Assembly: GCF_001421805.1 (NCBI RefSeq)
Contig: NZ_LMLC01000004.1
Span: 496,001-560,000, forward strand
Direction of reading: 5' to 3'
From: Sphingomonas sp. Leaf34
GTDB taxonomy: Bacteria > Pseudomonadota > Alphaproteobacteria > Sphingomonadales > Sphingomonadaceae
DNA length: 64,000 nucleotides
Shown here: one piece after another, positions 7,269-14,434 of the stretch
Layout of the letters: the number at the start of each line of letters is the position of its first letter
How positions within the stretch are numbered: the first letter of the stretch is position 1
Notes under the pieces: model-generated
Databases searched by the model: none
The model's input: only the letters and a program-made list of their open reading frames with translations
Told to the model about the DNA's origin: nothing
Translations under genes and position numbers: made by a program

Positions 7269-7448
7269 CTATTCATCCCAATTACGCTCTGGCGGCTCGT
7301 CTATTGAGCCGTCCCATTCTGGGGTCTCTTTGGGGGTTTCAATGTCGCCCCAATTTAGCTCATTCTCGTTGAGGTATTCCTCTTCACTCTCATCGTTTTT
7401 CGGACCGCTGAAGGCTGATGCGATCGAACTAAAAAAACCCGGTCCCAT
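7269..7448 (-). CDS. Small acidic protein, 59 aa
   Basis: ATG 7448 follows GGGGAG at a good distance; the frame is open to a TTG 15 bases further upstream. The N-terminus MGPGFFSSIASAFSG is mildly hydrophobic, and the rest is strongly acidic with several Trp (SEEEYLNENELNWGD, then EPPERNWDE). It has no known domain. The DNA is visibly more A+T-rich than the neighbourhood. A small acidic phage protein of this sort could be an inhibitor or an anti-defence protein, but nothing in the sequence proves it. Confidence 0.5.
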   Translation of the reverse strand: MGPGFFSSIASAFSGPKNDESEEEYLNENELNWGDIETPKETPEWDGSIDEPPERNWDE

Positions 7449-7590
7449 TCCAAATCTCCCCAAGCGCGTCAGGCGCTAAGGCATTGCTCGGCCGAAATTA
7501 GAAATCGTGCAATTGTTTTCGCGGAAACCGGCACCCCGCTAACTGGGTCAAGCAGGTATATAGGTCCCCTGGCGAAGGGGAGGGCGGACC

Positions 7591-8211
7591 CTAAGCCCAA
7601 CCCCCAGCGACCAGCGCTGCCTGGAACGACATAGCGTATCCGGCCACCTTCTCCGCGCGATCGATCCCATTGATGATACGCCGCGCCGACGTGAACTGCG
7701 CGACTGTTCCGCGCCCCGTCGCGGGCAGGTAGCTGGCGAAGCGTTTACCGGTGAACCAGCCTTCGGTCATGCCGAAGACCATGATCTGCGCGGAGATCTC
7801 CGTCTCCAGCGCGCGATCGTAATTCGACTTCAGCGCGCCCTTCAGGCCGAGCTCGTTGTCTGCGCGCTCGTAGTTATAGTCCCACGTCAGCTGGACATCG
7901 CCGCGGCCGTAGGCGACCTGGCCGCCATGCTTGCCCGGTTTGCCATATGGATAGTTTCGGCCGCGTCCGATCTCTGGAATCGGCTGCATGCGCTGGGCGG
8001 TTTCATGGAACGAGGTGGCGAGCCCGTACGCGACATGTGCCAGGGGCGAGCCCTGCACAGCGAACGCCGCAAGCTTCGCCTGGATGCCCTCCACCTGCGC
8101 CTGCGTCATTGCCCCGAACAGCGGGCGAATCGACGCGAAGAATCTGTCCGGCGACGCCAGCCCGTGCGCAGGACGCGCGGGGCCGGTCGCCGGCTTTGAT
8201 GCCGTCGTCAT
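7591..8211 (-). CDS. Phage endolysin, glycoside hydrolase family 19 type
   Basis: The protein has 206 aa. After a Pro/Ala-rich N-terminus it has the GH19 lysozyme-like fold: ATSFHETAQ with the likely catalytic Glu, then GRGRNYPYGKPGKHGGQVAY, then GRGDVQLTWDYNYERAD, and GRFASYLPA-type and RRIINGIDRA segments near the end. It would cut peptidoglycan glycan chains at lysis. There is no signal peptide, so export would need a holin; two membrane-protein genes upstream on the same strand are candidates. The start follows AAAGGA, the same leader form as the gene at 8899-9432, pointing to common late expression. Confidence 0.88.
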   Translation of the reverse strand: MTTASKPATGPARPAHGLASPDRFFASIRPLFGAMTQAQVEGIQAKLAAFAVQGSPLAHVAYGLATSFHETAQRMQPIPEIGRGRNYPYGKPGKHGGQVAYGRGDVQLTWDYNYERADNELGLKGALKSNYDRALETEISAQIMVFGMTEGWFTGKRFASYLPATGRGTVAQFTSARRIINGIDRAEKVAGYAMSFQAALVAGGWA

Positions 8212-8479
8212 GGTAGTTTTCCTTTCGGGGTCGAGTCTTTTTAGGTGAGGATTACGTATCTGTCGGTCCGCGGCGCGGTTTTGCTCCCACGCTGATCCGT
8301 CGCGAGGCTCGAAATGTGAGCTCCCGAGGCGGTCGGTCTATCCATTTTCCTCAGCAGTTTTGTGGATGGGCTGGCCGCTGCGGGAACATGTTCGACGGCA
8401 TGCGTTACGCCGATGTCGGGCAACTTTCCCCCCGCTCGACCGGCCCGCCCCGCGTTACACGGGCGCTTGAGGCGGGCCG

Positions 8480-8902
8480 TTACTCTGCCGGCTTGTCGTC
8501 CGGTCCCAAGCCCAACACCGCGCGCAACTTGTCGATGCGCTGAGCGGCAAGCTTGAACACACCCTCACCAAGGATGCCGACACCGCCGCCATAGAGCAGC
8601 GCGCTCAGCGGTTCGGGATGAAGGCTTATGACCAGACCGGCCGCGAGCGCGAGCGTCATGCTCGACACCGGTGCATCGAGGATCCAGCGGTGTTCGCGTC
8701 GCGCCATCTCGCCGGCACCAATCCAGAATCGCGCGGAGACGCAGCCGAAGAGGGCCGAGATCATCCCGGCCGCCTCGAAGGGGTAGCCGAGGAAAAACCA
8801 AATCGTTGGCGTGGAAGTCGTCACGGTAGCCCCTGTTTTCGCAACAGCCGCCGCAGCGACCGGAAGTACCGCGGTCGCGGTTGCCCCCAACCGCCACATC
8901 AT
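8480..8902 (-). CDS. Holin-like membrane protein
   Basis: The protein has 140 aa. ATG 8902 overlaps the stop of the upstream gene (ATGA), so the two are coupled. There are about three hydrophobic segments: an N-terminal Ala-rich one, IWFFLGYPFEAAGMISALFG, and MTLALAAGLVISL followed by LSALLYGGGVGILG. The tail is charged (IDKLRAVLGLGPDDKPAE). Size, topology and its place upstream of the endolysin suggest a holin or lysis accessory protein; no family signature proves it. A gap of about 270 bases with no visible gene separates it from the endolysin. Confidence 0.55.
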   Translation of the reverse strand: MMWRLGATATAVLPVAAAAVAKTGATVTTSTPTIWFFLGYPFEAAGMISALFGCVSARFWIGAGEMARREHRWILDAPVSSMTLALAAGLVISLHPEPLSALLYGGGVGILGEGVFKLAAQRIDKLRAVLGLGPDDKPAE

Positions 8903-9432
8903 CGCGTCGACACCACGCCGATCGCGGCGACGAACGTTAGGAGGCCGAGGCGGAGCATGCGTTTCACCATCGGCCAGGCCAGCCACATGTCGACTGGGAA
9001 CGGAATCTTGCGCTGCTGCTCGATCATGCCGGGCTCGGACAGGATGTATGTCATGAGACCGGCGATACCGCAGGCGACAGCGACCGGATCGACTAGGCGC
9101 TTTGTGGTCAGGTAGATGCCTGTCGCGATCGGATCATGCGGGTTCCAGCCCCAGAGGTTCACGGCCTCCGCGCCGCAGCGCAGAGTGATGCCGGTCGCAA
9201 ACAGGATGCCGAGGACGCGGTAGATGCTGGCCGGGGAAAGCCAGACGTCCCGGCCGCGCCACTTCACCCAGTCGCCGACGAGCTTCACGATGACCATGAT
9301 TCCGATCAGCGTCGCGATCGTCATCACGGCGAGGTTGACGACGACGAGCCAGCCCATGCCGTTGAAGCTGGGTGGCGCAAGCGTCTGCGGTCCTTCCGCG
9401 ACCGCCTGGGCCGCGAAGCTGCTGTTCGTCAT
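8899..9432 (-). CDS. Phage-type membrane protein
   Basis: The protein has 177 aa. It has at least four hydrophobic segments (VVNLAVMTIATLIGIMVIV, YRVLGILFATGITL, VAVACGIAGLMTYIL, LRLGLLTFVAAIGVV), with amphipathic charged loops between. AAAGGA lies 8 bases before the ATG. It is coupled to the holin-like gene downstream. I do not recognise the family; neighbourhood makes a lysis or superinfection-exclusion role plausible. Confidence 0.55.
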   Translation of the reverse strand: MTNSSFAAQAVAEGPQTLAPPSFNGMGWLVVVNLAVMTIATLIGIMVIVKLVGDWVKWRGRDVWLSPASIYRVLGILFATGITLRCGAEAVNLWGWNPHDPIATGIYLTTKRLVDPVAVACGIAGLMTYILSEPGMIEQQRKIPFPVDMWLAWPMVKRMLRLGLLTFVAAIGVVSTR

Positions 9433-9541
9433 TCGGAGATCCTTTCGGGACGGCTGTAAGGAAGCGATCCTCGCCAGAGGCGGTGAGGGGTTTACAATCT
9501 GTCCGCATTGGCCGCTTGGGGCAGGACAAGGAGATCAGACA

Positions 9542-9697
9542 TTGCGCCTAGTTCAACTCGACTGGACCGCTGACTCGACAATCTTGCTCGTAAGCATGTT
9601 CGTCGCGTTGCTTCTCGCCACAATGTTTCTGGATAGAACCAGCAAAAAACGCAAAAACCGCGGCAGCAAGGAAAGCCTCGGTGAAATCATCGAGTGA
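9542..9697 (+). CDS. Small single-pass membrane protein, 51 aa
   Basis: TTG start with AAGGAGA 7 bases upstream, one of the best ribosome sites in the element. The protein has one hydrophobic helix (TILLVSMFVALLLATMFL) followed by a very basic stretch (RTSKKRKNRGSK) and an acidic end. It is divergent from the lysis genes. The design, one transmembrane helix plus a basic cytosolic tail, resembles small phage membrane effectors, but the function is unknown. Confidence 0.55.
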   Translation: MRLVQLDWTADSTILLVSMFVALLLATMFLDRTSKKRKNRGSKESLGEIIE

Positions 9698-9797
9698 AAC
9701 CAAACTGTTCTATTGAGTAGTAAACGGTCCGAACCGAGTTAATCGGCCTTCGACGACTTCGGGACGATCAAGGCGGGCCTTCAGGCCCCCACCTACG

Positions 9798-10553
9798 TTA
9801 AATCACGATGCTCTTGGTGGCGAGCAGCGCCTTCGCCCAGGCATAGGCAGCGGCACGCTCGACGTCGGTCAGTACACGCGACCAACATATTGCGAGGGAC
9901 TCGTCGCCAGTGCCGCCAATGATCGTCCCGTTGAAGCTGCCGATACATACCGGTTGTCCGTTCGCGACCCGGCTGTATCCATCATTCAATGACCCCACCG
10001 CCTGCGCGCCGGCCGTCATGTTGTACAACGTGGGGTTGTCGAGGGTCGAGGCCGTCACCCCGACCTGGGCAGCCGAGGCAATGAGACAGGCGAAGGAACT
10101 AGGCGTCGGGAGGTTGGCAGGAGCCGTGACAGGGCTTCCGTTCGTATATGTCCCGGCGAGGCGCGTGGTGGTGGCATCCGCCGTGTAAATGTTGAGCCCG
10201 CCGCCGTTGCCGACAGCGCTCCCCATAAACGCGAAACGGGTTGCATCTGCGGTGCTTGCCGACGAACTCCGGCCGACAACCAGGTACGTTCGATCGCCGG
10301 CGACATCTAGAAAACCCGATCGAACATAGTCGACCCCCGAACGAAGGGATAGGAAGCCTGCGCCGGCCACCGGGTTACCGACCTTAGTCCCGTTCGGTTT
10401 GCCGTCAGCCCAGTTGCGCAGCGAGCCGTCGACGCCGGCCGCGAGGATGTGAAGAAACTCTAGTCCGGTCGCGAGGGTCCCCGGCAGCGTCAGCCGAGCG
10501 GCGCGTGGCATGATCGCGACGGCACCAGTTGTCAGTTCGAGCAGTCCAGCCAT
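9798..10553 (-). CDS. Phage tail-type protein with lectin/LamG-like body
   Basis: The protein has 251 aa, with the start at ATG 10553 behind AGGAAA. The body is Gly, Ser, Thr and Ala-rich and beta-strand-like (RTYLVVGRSSSAS, GGGLNIYTADATTTRLAGTY, PVCIGSFNGTIIGG) and ends with a helical ERAAAYAWAKALL segment, the layout of LamG/concanavalin-like domains on phage tail proteins that bind surface sugars. No catalytic residues are evident. It lies directly downstream of the truncated SGNH-hydrolase gene on the same strand, as expected for a tail-fibre region. Confidence 0.6.
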   Translation of the reverse strand: MAGLLELTTGAVAIMPRAARLTLPGTLATGLEFLHILAAGVDGSLRNWADGKPNGTKVGNPVAGAGFLSLRSGVDYVRSGFLDVAGDRTYLVVGRSSSASTADATRFAFMGSAVGNGGGLNIYTADATTTRLAGTYTNGSPVTAPANLPTPSSFACLIASAAQVGVTASTLDNPTLYNMTAGAQAVGSLNDGYSRVANGQPVCIGSFNGTIIGGTGDESLAICWSRVLTDVERAAAYAWAKALLATKSIVI

Positions 10554-10563
10554 GGTCTTTTTC

Positions 10564-10920
10564 CTAAATGATGTTGGCGATAGCGGCGGCGAGCGCCTCG
10601 TTGGCTTGCTCGCGTGCGACATCACCCGGATGAACGATGTCGCTCAGGGTGGTGGACGTGACGCCCGTGGCCGGATCGAGCGTTCCTGTTGCAGTGGACC
10701 AACCGGCCTCCGCACTCTGATGCGCCCACGCCGAACAGAGATGAAGGTTGGCGTCGCCCGCTGCACGTCGCGTGCTCACGATGTTGACGATGGAGGCCAA
10801 GATTGCTCGCCACTCCGCCCACTCTCCATCGGATGCAGCGTCGACCGGGATCATGGTCGCCCAGATCACGATCTTGACCACAGGCAGGACACGCCGAATT
10901 TCGTCCAATACGTAGCCGTA
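10564..10920 (-). pseudogene. C-terminal part of an SGNH/GDSL-type hydrolase
   Basis: The frame reads YGYVLDEIRRVLPVVKIVIW and ends with LSDIVHPGDVAREQANEALA. This is the last third of an SGNH hydrolase, including the terminal DxxH motif. The N-terminal GDS nucleophile block and the Gly and Asn blocks are absent, because upstream of about 10.91 kb the DNA belongs to a different gene read on the other strand. SGNH domains on phage tails de-acetylate host glycans. This copy cannot be active. Confidence 0.6.
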
Positions 10921-10921
10921 A

Positions 10922-11108
10922 GGTTCGCATCGAGGACGAGGTCTGGCCGACCTTCGACCCGTGGCCGGTCTACGAGTTCGAATGCCCGGTGCTCAACACC
11001 CTCGCCAACGGCCACATCAACGTCATCTCGCCGAGCGGCAAGGTGAAGGCGGTTCAGGCCAACGGCTGGATCGCGAAGCCTAAGCGCACGGCGAGGGGAG
11101 GGTGGTGA
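10922..11108 (+). pseudogene. 3' fragment of an unidentified phage gene
   Basis: The plus frame gives a coherent protein end, VRIEDEVWPTFDPWPVYEFE, then HINVISPSGKVKAVQANGWI and a Lys/Arg-rich tail, with a TGA at 11106-11108. No start codon lies in it, and upstream is the opposing SGNH fragment. The stop overlaps the GTG of the next ORF, the same coupled style as the genes that follow. I do not recognise the family. Confidence 0.5.
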
Positions 11109-11215
11109 CTCTGCCTCTCTCGCTGGCCCCGGTGCCCGACCTCTGCGGTCGCGTCAGTCCCGAAGCCCTCACCGAGCTCATGCTCGCAATCCTCAACCGT
11201 GGAGATCGTCGATGA
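11105..11215 (+). CDS. Very small coupled ORF, 36 aa
   Basis: GTG overlaps the preceding stop (GTGA), and the end overlaps the next start (ATGA). The product begins VTLPLSLAPVPDLCGRVSPE and continues with a short amphipathic helix. There is no recognisable domain. Its main support is the perfect overlap chain on both sides. Confidence 0.4.
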   Translation: MTLPLSLAPVPDLCGRVSPEALTELMLAILNRGDRR

Positions 11216-11463
11216 CGTGGAACCTGTTCATGCACGGCCTCGGTATCGTGTCGCTGGTCGTCATCGCTGCGATTACGGTCGCAATCCTCGTCGACTCGCT
11301 CGTGCCCAACTGGCGCCGCATCTGGGACACCGCCTGCGGGCGACCCTGGCCGATCGCGCGCCACCCCGTTTCCCCGACTGCCTCGGTCCTGCCCCTCAAG
11401 ACGTCTGTTCCCGAGCTGCGTGCGGACGAGGCCCGCGCCCAGCCAACCCATGAGGCTGCGTGA
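11212..11463 (+). CDS. Small membrane protein, 83 aa
   Basis: One N-terminal hydrophobic helix (MHGLGIVSLVVIAAITVAIL) is followed by a soluble tail with Trp and Arg and an Ala/Pro-rich end. It is coupled by overlap to the ORFs on both sides. No family was recognised. The layout is common among small early phage proteins. Confidence 0.5.
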   Translation: MTWNLFMHGLGIVSLVVIAAITVAILVDSLVPNWRRIWDTACGRPWPIARHPVSPTASVLPLKTSVPELRADEARAQPTHEAA

Positions 11464-11630
11464 TGGCACAGTGGCGCCGGGTCGAGCTCGCACCCGATCA
11501 CTCCCTTCTTGCTCGTATCGCGCTGGGATCGCCCAGCGACGGGGACCGGGTGCTCGTCAGCGTCAGGGGCAGGGGCCGCATGTACGTGCCGGCCGCTCGC
11601 TGGAACGCCGCGGAGGTGCACCATGGCTGA
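11463..11630 (+). CDS. Small basic protein, 55 aa
   Basis: The ATG shares a base with the previous stop (TGATG). The sequence runs MAQWRRVELAPDHSLLARIA, then a strand-turn segment DRVLVSVRGRGRMYVPA, then RWNAAEVHHG. It looks like a small beta-type basic fold; no domain was recognised. Its 3' end overlaps the TraR-like gene by 8 bases. Confidence 0.45.
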   Translation: MAQWRRVELAPDHSLLARIALGSPSDGDRVLVSVRGRGRMYVPAARWNAAEVHHG

Positions 11631-11811
11631 TGTAGCCGACATGGCGAACGACGTCGCGCAGGCGGCGCTAGAGCGCAGCATCCGCGCCGCGCGCGTGCCG
11701 ATCCCCACCGGCGTCCCCGGCGAGTGCAGGGAGTGCGGCGACGACAGCCCCCGCCTGGTGATGGGCCGCTGCGCCCGCTGCCGTGAACCCAAGAAGGGGT
11801 ATGCCCGGTGA
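11623..11811 (+). CDS. TraR/DksA-type zinc finger protein
   Basis: The protein has 62 aa: a short N-terminal helix (DVAQAALERSIRAAR) and a four-cysteine zinc finger, CRECG...CARC, with a basic tail. This is the compact form of TraR/DksA-like proteins found on phages and plasmids, which bind the RNA polymerase secondary channel and mimic DksA plus ppGpp. Its place in the early operon before the integrase fits a role in redirecting host transcription. The assignment rests on the Cys pattern and length. Confidence 0.7.
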   Translation: MADVADMANDVAQAALERSIRAARVPIPTGVPGECRECGDDSPRLVMGRCARCREPKKGYAR

Positions 11812-11869
11812 CCGCATTACGGATCAACGCGATCGCCTCGCACCTCTCAGAACCGGCGGTGACCGCATC

Positions 11870-12106
11870 ATGAGCGCGCTTGCGATTGCACACATGCCGG
11901 ACTGGCCCGCCGCAATGTCGCGTGACCTGGCACTTGCATACACCGGTGTCGCCGAGGCGCAGCTTCGCGCATGGGAACGGGGCGGCAAGGTGAATTTCCG
12001 CGCGCGCGGCCCGCGAGGCGGGATGCTGGCGCTGCGCTCCGATCTCGATGCCGCCCTGGCCGAGATGTTCACGTCGACCGTCGAAGAGGATCTCGACTTT
12101 GGCTGA
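11870..12106 (+). CDS. Excisionase-like small HTH protein
   Basis: The protein has 78 aa. A central winged-helix type pattern, LALAYTGVAEAQLRAWERGG followed by a basic turn and MLALRSDLDAALAEMF, resembles MerR/excisionase folds. The stop overlaps the integrase start, the usual place for a recombination directionality factor. GGTGACCGCAT occurs at 11807-11817 and 11859-11869, the second copy ending just before the ATG; a short 21-codon frame begins in the first copy. The RDF role is inferred from fold and position. Confidence 0.55.
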   Translation: MSALAIAHMPDWPAAMSRDLALAYTGVAEAQLRAWERGGKVNFRARGPRGGMLALRSDLDAALAEMFTSTVEEDLDFG

Positions 12107-13328
12107 GGTTCGCCTTCCGTCCTATGTCCAGAAGCACAAGCTTGCGGGCAAGGCTACCGGGTATTTCTGGGTGCGCCCCCAGTGGGCGAAGCCGCCGGCG
12201 ATGCGTCACGGCCAGCTTTGCCCGGTGCAGTCGACCCCGCTGGGCACCGACGTCGCGAGCGCGATCACGAAGGCGAACGCGATCAACGCGGCGTTCAAGG
12301 AATGGCGCGACGGCAGCCAGTCGAAACTCGTACCGGGATCGGTGATGTGGCTGTTCGACTGGTACCGCGGGACTGAGAAGTTCACCGGGCTCCGGCACGT
12401 CTCCCGCACCGGCTACAAGCTGGCAATGGACATGGTCGTCGCGATTGAGATGAAGGTCGGCCGCTTCGGCACCCGGCAGGCCAAGCTGATCGACGCGACC
12501 GCCTCCGACGCCCTCTACAAGAAGGCGAGGGACAAGCACGGGGAGCGTCAGGGCTCCTACATGATGCAGGTGTGCCGACTGGTCTGGAATCAGGCGGCGC
12601 GGCACCACAAGACGACCGGGGTGAAGGACAACCCGTTCTCCGGCATGGGCATCAAGAGCAGCAGCGGGGCAGGCCGGGGTAACCGGGCCTCCACGCGCGC
12701 CGAATACGAGGCGTACAAGCTCGCCGCGGCCGAGATGGGCAAGCACAGCATGGCCGCCGCCGCCGCGATTCTGTTCGAGGGATGCCAGCGCGTCTACGAC
12801 GCCTTCGGGTTCGAGGATCCGGACGGCTACGTGCGCGGCGTTCGCTGGGGCGGGTACCGGCCGGGCGAGAGCATCGGCCTGATCCAGTCGAAGACCGGCA
12901 ACGTCGTAGACATCCCGATCGTCGATCGCATCGATGGCGAGGTCGTCGTGCTGTACCCGGAGCTCGAGGCGGTGATCGGGGCGCTGACGCGCGGCGCTGA
13001 CGACGACCTGATCGTCCGCGACGAGCGCACCGGTGCCGCCTACACGAAGGATTACATGAACAAACTGCACCGGCGCATCCGCAAGAAGGCGGGGCTGCCG
13101 GACGATCTGAAGTTCACCAGCTTCCGGCATGGCGGCATCACCGAGCTCGGGGATAGCGGCGAGGTCGATGTCCGCGCCGTCAGCGGTCACAAGACGCTCA
13201 ACGTCACCGGGATCTACAACAAGGCCAGCCAGGAAAAGGCGCTGCGAATTGCCGCCCGCCGGCGCGAGCACATCACGACCTTGGTCGGTTCGCTGGCCGC
13301 GGTCGAAGGCGAGCCCGATGTCGAGTGA
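12099..13328 (+). CDS. int: Tyrosine-type site-specific integrase
   Basis: The protein has 409 aa. The start at TTG 12099 overlaps the previous stop and has AGAGGA 8 bases upstream. The catalytic set is visible: Arg in EGCQRVYDAFGF, Lys in QSKTGN, Arg in FTSFRHGGITELG (the usual first His of the HxxR box is Thr here), His in VSGHKT, and the nucleophile Tyr in TGIYNK. The N-terminal 200 residues would be the arm- and core-binding domains. It recombines the 52-bp core in tRNA-Asn located 160 bases downstream. Confidence 0.93.
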   Translation: MAEVRLPSYVQKHKLAGKATGYFWVRPQWAKPPAMRHGQLCPVQSTPLGTDVASAITKANAINAAFKEWRDGSQSKLVPGSVMWLFDWYRGTEKFTGLRHVSRTGYKLAMDMVVAIEMKVGRFGTRQAKLIDATASDALYKKARDKHGERQGSYMMQVCRLVWNQAARHHKTTGVKDNPFSGMGIKSSSGAGRGNRASTRAEYEAYKLAAAEMGKHSMAAAAAILFEGCQRVYDAFGFEDPDGYVRGVRWGGYRPGESIGLIQSKTGNVVDIPIVDRIDGEVVVLYPELEAVIGALTRGADDDLIVRDERTGAAYTKDYMNKLHRRIRKKAGLPDDLKFTSFRHGGITELGDSGEVDVRAVSGHKTLNVTGIYNKASQEKALRIAARRREHITTLVGSLAAVEGEPDVE

Positions 13329-13398
13329 CGCCGCTCGACATTACCCCGATTCGAGTGTCGCAAATCGGCCCAGCAATCTCGCGAGAACGAACCGCGAA

Positions 13399-13432
13399 TG
13401 TCATAACGCGTATCATAATCAGTGTGATAACG
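13399..13432 (+). promoter_or_regulatory. Candidate integrase arm-type sites, right pair
   Basis: TGTCATAACG at 13399-13408 and TGTGATAACG at 13423-13432 repeat the motif at 704-713 in the same orientation. They lie between the integrase stop and the right att core, with an AT-rich TATCATAATCA segment between them. The role is inferred. Confidence 0.35.
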
Positions 13433-13486
13433 GCGGGGCGTTGCCACCGGCCAACCTCAGCAAAAAGCGAGGGTTTATGCGGCTTA

Positions 13487-13538
13487 GAAATGGCTCCCTG
13501 AGTAGGATTCGAACCTACGGCCACTCGATTAACAGTCG
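13487..13538 (-). repeat. att repeat, right copy inside tRNA-Asn
   Basis: Identical to 570-621. It covers the 3' part of the intact tRNA-Asn gene and 4 bases beyond its CCA. The element therefore restores the tRNA on integration, as is usual for tRNA-targeting integrases. Confidence 0.93.
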
Positions 13539-13565
13539 AGAGCTCTACCGCTGAGCTATCAGGGA
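13491..13565 (-). tRNA. tRNA-Asn (GTT)
   Basis: A 75-nt cloverleaf with 7-bp acceptor stem TCCCTGA/TCAGGGA, anticodon loop CTGTTAA (GTT), T-loop TTCGAAT and an encoded CCA. It is the integration site of the element. Confidence 0.96.
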
Positions 13566-13654
13566 ACGTTGCCGGAGGCGGCTCTATAAACGGCCAGTCG
13601 GACGATGCAAGCGGGTTTGTCGCAAAAAAATGAAAGTCGGCGACGAACCGCGGG

Positions 13655-14434
13655 TCAGGAAACGAATTGTTCCATCGTGATCCGGTCGTCGAGCGCGTGC
13701 TCCGGATCGAACAGCAGCGTCAGTTCGCGCGCGCGGTCCATGCAGATGTCGACCTGCGCGACGTCGCGGATCTCGCGTTGGTCGGCGACGGCGGAGACCG
13801 GGCGCTTGCTCGGATCAAGCACGCGGATGCGGATGCGCGCCTTGTCGGGCAGGATCGCACCACGCCAGCGGCGGGGGCGGAATGGGCTGATCGGGGTCAG
13901 CGCGATCATGCCCGAGCCGAGCGGCAGGATCGGGCCCTGCGCGGACAGGTTGTACGCGGTCGAGCCCGCCGGCGTCGCGACGAGGATGCCGTCGCAGGCG
14001 AGTTCGGGCAGCACGATACGGTCGTTCACCGTTACTTCCAGGTTGGCGGTCTGTCGCGTCTCGCGGAGGAACGAGACCTCGTTGATCGCGGGCAGCGTGT
14101 GCGTGCGCCCGTCGACGCCGAGCGCGGTCATGCTGAGCGGGACGACCTTGAACGGTTTGGCGCGCTCCAGCCGGTCGGAGAGGCCGTGGTGGCGCCATTC
14201 GTTCATCAGGAAACCGACCGTGCCCAGGTTCATCCCGAAGACCGGCACGGGCGGCTTGCGGCGCTCCAGCATGGCATGGAGCGTCTGGAGCATGAAGCCG
14301 TCGCCGCCGAGCGCGATGATCACGTCGGCGTCCTCGACTGGCACCCAGTCGCCCATGTCGGCAAGTTCCGCCTCGGCGGCACGAGCGGGCGGGGTGTTGG
14401 ACGCGACCAGCGCCCGCCGCTCGTATCGGCTCAT
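13655..14434 (-). CDS. nadK: NAD kinase
   Basis: The protein has 259 aa and phosphorylates NAD to NADP in the cytosol. Signatures are LGGDGFMLQT (the GGDG site), GMNLGTVGFLMNEW, NEVSFLRE, and PAGSTAYNLSAQGPI, the conserved NAD-binding block. The length fits the short proteobacterial form. Its ATG overlaps the moaA stop by four bases, so the two are co-translated. It ends about 90 bases from tRNA-Asn. Confidence 0.95.
   Translation of the reverse strand: MSRYERRALVASNTPPARAAEAELADMGDWVPVEDADVIIALGGDGFMLQTLHAMLERRKPPVPVFGMNLGTVGFLMNEWRHHGLSDRLERAKPFKVVPLSMTALGVDGRTHTLPAINEVSFLRETRQTANLEVTVNDRIVLPELACDGILVATPAGSTAYNLSAQGPILPLGSGMIALTPISPFRPRRWRGAILPDKARIRIRVLDPSKRPVSAVADQREIRDVAQVDICMDRARELTLLFDPEHALDDRITMEQFVS

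Larger units (their letters stand above)
570..13538. mobile_element. Integrated, deleted prophage or phage satellite in tRNA-Asn
   Basis: The element is bounded by a perfect 52-bp direct repeat (570-621 and 13487-13538) that is the 3' part of tRNA-Asn, with a tyrosine integrase adjacent to the intact tRNA. Contents are phage-type: antirepressor, GH19 endolysin, small membrane proteins, tail-type protein, TraR-like zinc finger, excisionase-like protein. Capsid, terminase, portal, tail-tube and replication genes are missing. Two truncated genes meet tail-to-tail at about 10.91 kb, which suggests an internal deletion after integration, although a naturally small satellite remains possible. The left third carries cargo genes (DndC-like, SRA-HNH, MNT, HIRAN). 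Confidence 0.88.
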
